Positions 59,917-64,000 of a stretch of 64,000 nucleotides of DNA are shown here, in pieces. Numbering within the stretch: the first letter of the stretch is position 1; each line of letters opens with the position of its first letter. Source of the DNA: Anabaena azotica FACHB-119 (GTDB lineage: Bacteria; Cyanobacteriota; Cyanobacteriia; Cyanobacteriales; Nostocaceae); NCBI RefSeq assembly GCF_014697625.1, contig NZ_JACJSG010000005.1:161724-225723 (forward strand), in the 5' to 3' direction. The notes under the pieces are model-generated. The model saw only the letters and a program-made list of their open reading frames with translations, did not search any database and was not told the origin of the DNA. The position numbers and the translations under genes were made by a program.

Positions 59917-61194
59917 ATGTTCCAAACTAACAAACATCGGATTGCACTGATTTCCGTTTCTGGAGACCCAGCTGTAGAAATAGGTCAAGAAGAGGCTGGT
60001 GGCCAGAATGTATACGTCCGGCAAGTAGGCTATGCACTAGCAGAAATGGGTTGGCAAGTTGATATGTTCACTCGCCGCATCAGTCCCGACCAAGCTGCGA
60101 TCGTTCAACATAGTCCCAATTGCCGCACAATTCGGTTAACAGCAGGGCCGGTTGAGTTCATTGGACGAGATCATATATTTGGGTACTTACCAGAATTTGT
60201 CGATGAATTGCAACGCTTCCAAGAGCGTCAAGGTTATACTTACGAACTCATTCACACAAACTACTGGTTGTCATCCTGGGTGGGTATGGAGTTGAAAAAG
60301 CGTCAAAAGTTGGTGCAGGTGCATACATATCACTCTCTAGGGGCGATTAAATATAAAACAATTGCAGATATACCCGCCATTGCTACTAAGAGATTAGAAG
60401 TAGAAAAAACTTGTTTAGAGACTGTAGACCGAGTAGTCGCCACCAGTCCTCAAGAACGGGAACACATGGAAACCTTAGTTTCCCAGCAAGGGCAGATTGA
60501 TATGATCCCTTGCGGTACAGATATTAATAATTTTGGCGACATTGAAAAGTCTGTCGCCAGGGAAAAACTGGGTATTGCGCCTGATGCCAAAATGGTATTC
60601 TATGTAGGTCGCTTTGACCCCCGTAAAGGTATTGAAACTTTAGTCAGGGCTGTAGCCCAGTCTAGCTTGAGAGGTGAAGCTAACCTACAGCTAGTGATTG
60701 GTGGCGGTAGCCGTCCAGGTCAAAGCGATGGTATTGAGCGCGATCGCATTGCTGGTATTGTGGATGAACTAGGTTTAAACGATTGCACCACCTTTGCTGG
60801 TCGTTTAGACCATGAAATCCTACCCTACTACTACGCGGCGGCTGATGTTTGCGTCGTCCCCAGCCACTACGAACCCTTTGGTTTAGTGGCGATCGAAGCG
60901 ATGGCGAGTAACACCCCTGTAGTTGCCAGTGATGTGGGCGGATTGCAGTTTACAGTAGTACCAGAAGTTACTGGTTTACTTGCACCGCCACAGGATGAAG
61001 TAGCTTTTGCCAAAGCTATCGACCGCATCCTCTCCAACCCAACCTGGCGAGATGAACTAGGTGCAGCAGCTCGTCAGCGAGTCGAAACCACCTTTAGCTG
61101 GGATGGTGTAGCCTCCCAATTGAGTAAGTTATACACTCACTTACTGACTCAAAGCACACCTGCAACGGTGAAGAAAGAGGCTGTAGCAGCATAA
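59917..61194 (+). CDS. GT4-family glycosyltransferase
   Basis: 425 residues from the ATG at 59917; a GTG at 59905 overlaps the ribosome site TGAGGTGAAG. GT-B fold of family GT4: N-terminal ISVSGDPAVEIGQEEAGGQNVYVRQVG (cited in part, GGQNVYVRQV, as in MshA and sucrose-phosphate synthase-like enzymes), VHTYHSLG, and in the C-terminal half FYVGRFDPRKGIETL, then VVPSHYEPFGLVAIEAMASN, the E-x7-E nucleotide-sugar site. It is probably cytosolic. The closest known relatives make sucrose phosphate or other glycosides; the acceptor here is not known. The c-di-AMP riboswitch in its leader suggests a role in osmolyte or stress metabolism. Confidence 0.88.
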   Translation: MFQTNKHRIALISVSGDPAVEIGQEEAGGQNVYVRQVGYALAEMGWQVDMFTRRISPDQAAIVQHSPNCRTIRLTAGPVEFIGRDHIFGYLPEFVDELQRFQERQGYTYELIHTNYWLSSWVGMELKKRQKLVQVHTYHSLGAIKYKTIADIPAIATKRLEVEKTCLETVDRVVATSPQEREHMETLVSQQGQIDMIPCGTDINNFGDIEKSVAREKLGIAPDAKMVFYVGRFDPRKGIETLVRAVAQSSLRGEANLQLVIGGGSRPGQSDGIERDRIAGIVDELGLNDCTTFAGRLDHEILPYYYAAADVCVVPSHYEPFGLVAIEAMASNTPVVASDVGGLQFTVVPEVTGLLAPPQDEVAFAKAIDRILSNPTWRDELGAAARQRVETTFSWDGVASQLSKLYTHLLTQSTPATVKKEAVAA

Positions 61195-61195
61195 T

Positions 61196-61264
61196 CAGTT
61201 AACAGTTAACAGTTATCAGTTATCAAGTTATGTTCACTGTTCACTGATAACTGTTAACTGACAG
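61196..61264. repeat. Tandem heptamer repeats between convergent genes
   Basis: Units cagttaa and cagttat on the left, ctgataa and ctgttaa on the right, in opposite sense, so the single strand can fold back on itself. It lies between the ends of the glycosyltransferase and purB genes and might act as a two-way terminator. Confidence 0.75.
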
Positions 61265-61273
61265 TCCCCAATC

Positions 61274-62569
61274 CTAAATATCCAACCTTTGGAAAATCTG
61301 ATCCAAATGTTTGAGATGTTGCTGTGGGTCAAAACACAGGGCAATTTCTTCAGGTGATAAGATGTTACCGACACGAGGATCTTTAGTGATTAAATCGTGG
61401 AAGTTGCCTTCTGGCTTGTTCCACGCAGCATGGGCGTTTTGCTGGACGATCGCATAGGCTTCTTCCCGGCTAAGTCCCTTATCTACCAATGCCAGCAGCA
61501 CTTTTTGGCTGAACACCACACCGCCATAGCAATTGAGGTTCCGCGCCATATTTTCTGGGTAGACTAGCAGGTTTTTCACCAAATCGGTGATTTCTACCAG
61601 CATAAAGTGCGTTAAAATGCAAGCATCTGGCAAAATTACCCGTTCCACAGAACTATGGGAAATGTCCCGTTCGTGCCACAAAGCGACATCTTCCAAAGCA
61701 GCGCCGGCATGACTTCTAATTAATCGCGCCATCCCTGTCAACCGTTCTGAACGGATGGGGTTGCGCTTGTGTGGCATAGCACTAGAGCCTTTTTGCCCTT
61801 TGGAGAAGAATTCCTCAACTTCCAGAACGTCTGTTTTTTGGAGATTGCGAATTTCCACAGCAAAGCGTTCAATAGAAGCGGCGAGTAGGGCTAACTGCTG
61901 CACAAAATCAGCATGAATATCGCGGGAAATCACCTGTGTAGAAGCTGTATCTGGCTTGAGTCCGAGCTTTTGACAAGCGATCGCTTCTACGCGGGGTTCG
62001 ATATTGGCGTAGGTTCCCACCGCACCAGAAATCTTACCTACGGCGATCGTTTCCCGGAGAGTCTTCAGGCGTTGTTGGTGGCGTATGGCTTCAGCCAACC
62101 AACCAGCCAGCTTAAACCCAAAGGTGATCGGTTCAGCGTGGATACCGTGCGATCGCCCAATCATCACCGTGTAACGGTGTTCCCGTGCCTTTTGGCGAAT
62201 CACCCCAATTAAATCTTCCAGACGTTGCGCCAACACATCCAAGCTAGCCACCAATTGCAACGCTAAAGCCGTATCTAATACATCTGAACTAGTTAACCCC
62301 AGGTGGATATAACGTCCAGCCTCACCTACATACTCATTGACATTTGTCAAAAAGGCGATGACATCATGACGGACTTCCGCCTCAATTTCCAGTACCCGCT
62401 TCGGATCAAAATTTGCCTTAGCTTTGATTTCCTCAACAGCAGCAGATGGAATGTAACCCAATTCCGCTTGGGCTTCACAGACTGCAATTTCCACCTGAAG
62501 CCAGGTTTTTAGTTTATAAAATTCAGTCCACAGGTTGCCCATTTCGGGCAGAGTATAACGCTCTATCAA
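61274..62569 (-). CDS. purB: Adenylosuccinate lyase
   Basis: 431 residues. The superfamily signature GSSAMPHKRNP is present, with the catalytic Ser in the mobile loop, GLTSSDVLDTALALQL and GRSHGIHAEPITFG with the catalytic His, and a C-terminal helical domain. It cleaves adenylosuccinate to AMP and SAICAR to AICAR in purine synthesis. Start ATG at 62569 (MIERYTLPEMGNLW) agrees with the family N-terminus. No purine genes flank it. Confidence 0.95.
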   Translation of the reverse strand: MIERYTLPEMGNLWTEFYKLKTWLQVEIAVCEAQAELGYIPSAAVEEIKAKANFDPKRVLEIEAEVRHDVIAFLTNVNEYVGEAGRYIHLGLTSSDVLDTALALQLVASLDVLAQRLEDLIGVIRQKAREHRYTVMIGRSHGIHAEPITFGFKLAGWLAEAIRHQQRLKTLRETIAVGKISGAVGTYANIEPRVEAIACQKLGLKPDTASTQVISRDIHADFVQQLALLAASIERFAVEIRNLQKTDVLEVEEFFSKGQKGSSAMPHKRNPIRSERLTGMARLIRSHAGAALEDVALWHERDISHSSVERVILPDACILTHFMLVEITDLVKNLLVYPENMARNLNCYGGVVFSQKVLLALVDKGLSREEAYAIVQQNAHAAWNKPEGNFHDLITKDPRVGNILSPEEIALCFDPQQHLKHLDQIFQRLDI

Positions 62570-62618
62570 CGTTCGCGGCAGAATACAACTGTCATATTTT
62601 AACCGACTTTGAGTAACA

Positions 62619-62663
62619 GTGTCAGTTGTCAGTTATCAGTTATCAGTTGTCAGTTGTCAGTTA
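62619..62663. repeat. Short tandem heptamer array
   Basis: Six units of cagttgt and cagttat between the divergent purB and methyltransferase genes, about 30 bp from the methyltransferase start. Confidence 0.8.
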
Positions 62664-62693
62664 TACTCATCTAACAAGCCGAGTTGAAAAGTG

Positions 62694-63488
62694 ATGTCCA
62701 GATTACAGGAGATAATTGCTTGCCCTGTTTGTTACAAACCAACAGTTGAAATACCAGTGCAGTGTGAAGCTTGCTTGAACTATTTCAGCCAGGAAGTAGA
62801 AAAAATGCCTTCCCTGATAATGGATTTGACCCCATCTGCTGTACTTGGCGCAGTTGAACAAGAGACGGCAAATACCAAACCTCTACGCACAGAATTATTC
62901 CGATCGCCTATTATTCCTTTTTTATACGAACGCATTCTGCCGCCAATTTGGGCTGTGGGACTGCGTAACTTAGGCGGTATTGATACTGAATTTCGTCTAG
63001 TTACAGACTTTTTCGGTCAAAGCGGCACAATTATAGCAGATATTAGTTGTGGCACAGGCATTATGGCACGACGTTTGGCGCTTTCAAGAAGATACAAACA
63101 TATAATTGCCTTGGATTATTCAGAGTTAATGCTGGCACAATTGCAGCAAAAAATGAAAATAGACGGTATATCACCATCTCAGATAACTATTATTCGTGCT
63201 GATGTGGAAGCACTGCCCTTAGCATCAAATTCTATTGATGCCATATATACTGGAGCTGCTATGCACTGCTGGAAGGATGCTCTTGAGGGAATTCGCAATA
63301 TTTACCGAGTCTTACTTCCCGGTGGTAAGCTGTTTGCTACGACTTTTCTCAAACCATTTCCTAACATTGTGTTTCGGTTTTTTTCAGTCTCAGAACTTGA
63401 AGATATCATGCTGGCATCAGGCTTCAAAAAAGACAATGTACGGGTGGAAGCTCGTGGTCTTTATGCAACCATTTGGTGTATCAAGTAA
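62694..63488 (+). CDS. Class I SAM-dependent methyltransferase (plastid-type, with zinc-binding N-terminus)
   Basis: 264 residues from the ATG at 62694; a GTG directly before it is the alternative. The N-terminus has four Cys (IIACPVCYKPTV, then CEACLNYFS), a Trm112-like zinc ribbon. The methyltransferase core has IIADISCGTGIMARRLALS as SAM motif I, IIALDYSELMLAQ, and DVEALPLASNSIDAIYTGAAMH. This arrangement matches plant plastid proteins of the At1g78140/At2g41040 type and their cyanobacterial relatives. The substrate is not known to me. Divergent from purB. Confidence 0.88.
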   Translation: MSRLQEIIACPVCYKPTVEIPVQCEACLNYFSQEVEKMPSLIMDLTPSAVLGAVEQETANTKPLRTELFRSPIIPFLYERILPPIWAVGLRNLGGIDTEFRLVTDFFGQSGTIIADISCGTGIMARRLALSRRYKHIIALDYSELMLAQLQQKMKIDGISPSQITIIRADVEALPLASNSIDAIYTGAAMHCWKDALEGIRNIYRVLLPGGKLFATTFLKPFPNIVFRFFSVSELEDIMLASGFKKDNVRVEARGLYATIWCIK

Positions 63489-63570
63489 AACTAAATTACT
63501 ATTTGAAAATAAGCTCATAACATCATATGAGCTATAAAATCTTTGTAGCAAGCTACTATACCTTTTCTTG

Positions 63571-63660
63571 ATGAAGTTGCAATATGAAGTTGGAATTTAT
63601 TCCTTACTGTAGAGACGTTGCATGCAACGTCTCTACATGATTCTTTTGGTGCAACTTCAT
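63571..63660. repeat. Nested palindromic repeat near the psbA 3' end
   Basis: Outer arms ATGAAGTTGCA (63571-63581) and TGCAACTTCAT (63650-63660). Inside, 63609-63636 is a perfect 28-bp palindrome built on GTAGAGACGTTGCA and its complement. Nostoc-type genomes carry many copies of the gagacgttgcatgcaacgtctc core. It lies between the ends of the methyltransferase and psbA genes. Confidence 0.8.
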
Positions 63661-63675
63661 AAATACTCAAATATC

Positions 63676-63707
63676 AAAAGCGCCCTCCCTTATGGGAGAG
63701 CGCTTTT
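63676..63707 (-). terminator. Two-way rho-independent terminator for psbA
   Basis: AAAAGCGC and CTCCC, loop TTAT, then GGGAG, a one-base bulge and GCGCTTTT. A U-run follows on both strands. It lies 36 bases past the psbA stop and also faces the end of the methyltransferase gene. Confidence 0.85.
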
Positions 63708-63742
63708 AATTCACAGTGAAACTATTGCTTTGTCTGCGATAA

Positions 63743-64000
<258 letters not shown>

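Overview
The window reads as chromosome of a filamentous, heterocyst-type cyanobacterium of the Nostoc/Anabaena group. The support is the many copies of the HIP1 octamer (gcgatcgc), tandem heptamer repeats between genes, several families of short inverted-repeat elements, the 3' end of psbA, an nblA gene, and large signalling proteins typical of these organisms. Species cannot be fixed from the sequence alone. No rRNA, tRNA, CRISPR array or intact insertion sequence was seen.

Layout. 1-2753 (minus) is a conflict-type cluster: a two-TIR protein cut by the window edge, a patatin-like phospholipase and half of an LSDAT/SLOG nucleotide-sensor domain. 2866-8858 is a molybdenum hydroxylase locus: a MocA-like nucleotidyltransferase and an XdhC-family factor on the minus strand, divergent from a Tat-exported PaoABC-like aldehyde oxidase operon. 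9790-12897 encodes a stand-alone adenylation-carrier-reductase enzyme, and 13329-18722 a giant Ser/Thr kinase/ATPase/GAF/histidine kinase. 18.9-30.9 kb is mostly housekeeping: a DUF442 phosphatase-like gene, a GGDEF remnant, a dihydroorotate-dehydrogenase-like gene, murT-gatD, a thioredoxin-fold thylakoid protein, hicAB, egtD, hemW and a PIN-TRAM protein.

31.3-35.7 kb is a second conflict-type cluster: a Trypco1-like protein divergent from a caspase/nSTAND/WD40 protein followed by a small Cys-rich protein. 36-47.5 kb carries a DoxX-like protein, a GrpE-like protein, a 1679-residue RTX nuclease of the NucH/ExeM type, anmK and a Ser/Thr kinase. 48-54.8 kb carries nblA, a PP2C phosphatase, a UbiB-like kinase, an ABC-F ATPase with an apparent leader-ORF attenuator, and a Uma2 protein. 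55-58.4 kb holds an NB-ARC/TPR regulator and three small membrane proteins. 58.4-59.9 kb is gene-poor but holds a likely minus-strand small RNA and a strong match to the ydaO-type c-di-AMP riboswitch upstream of a GT4 glycosyltransferase. purB, a methyltransferase and the end of psbA close the window.

The most interesting points are the TIR/patatin/LSDAT cluster, the Trypco1/caspase-nSTAND cluster with similar repeats on both sides, the riboswitch, the ABC-F leader attenuator, the untitled small RNA, and an operator-like inverted repeat in front of hicAB. Spacer regions are unusually rich in heptamer repeats and MITE-like elements. In places the heptamers run into the ends of genes.
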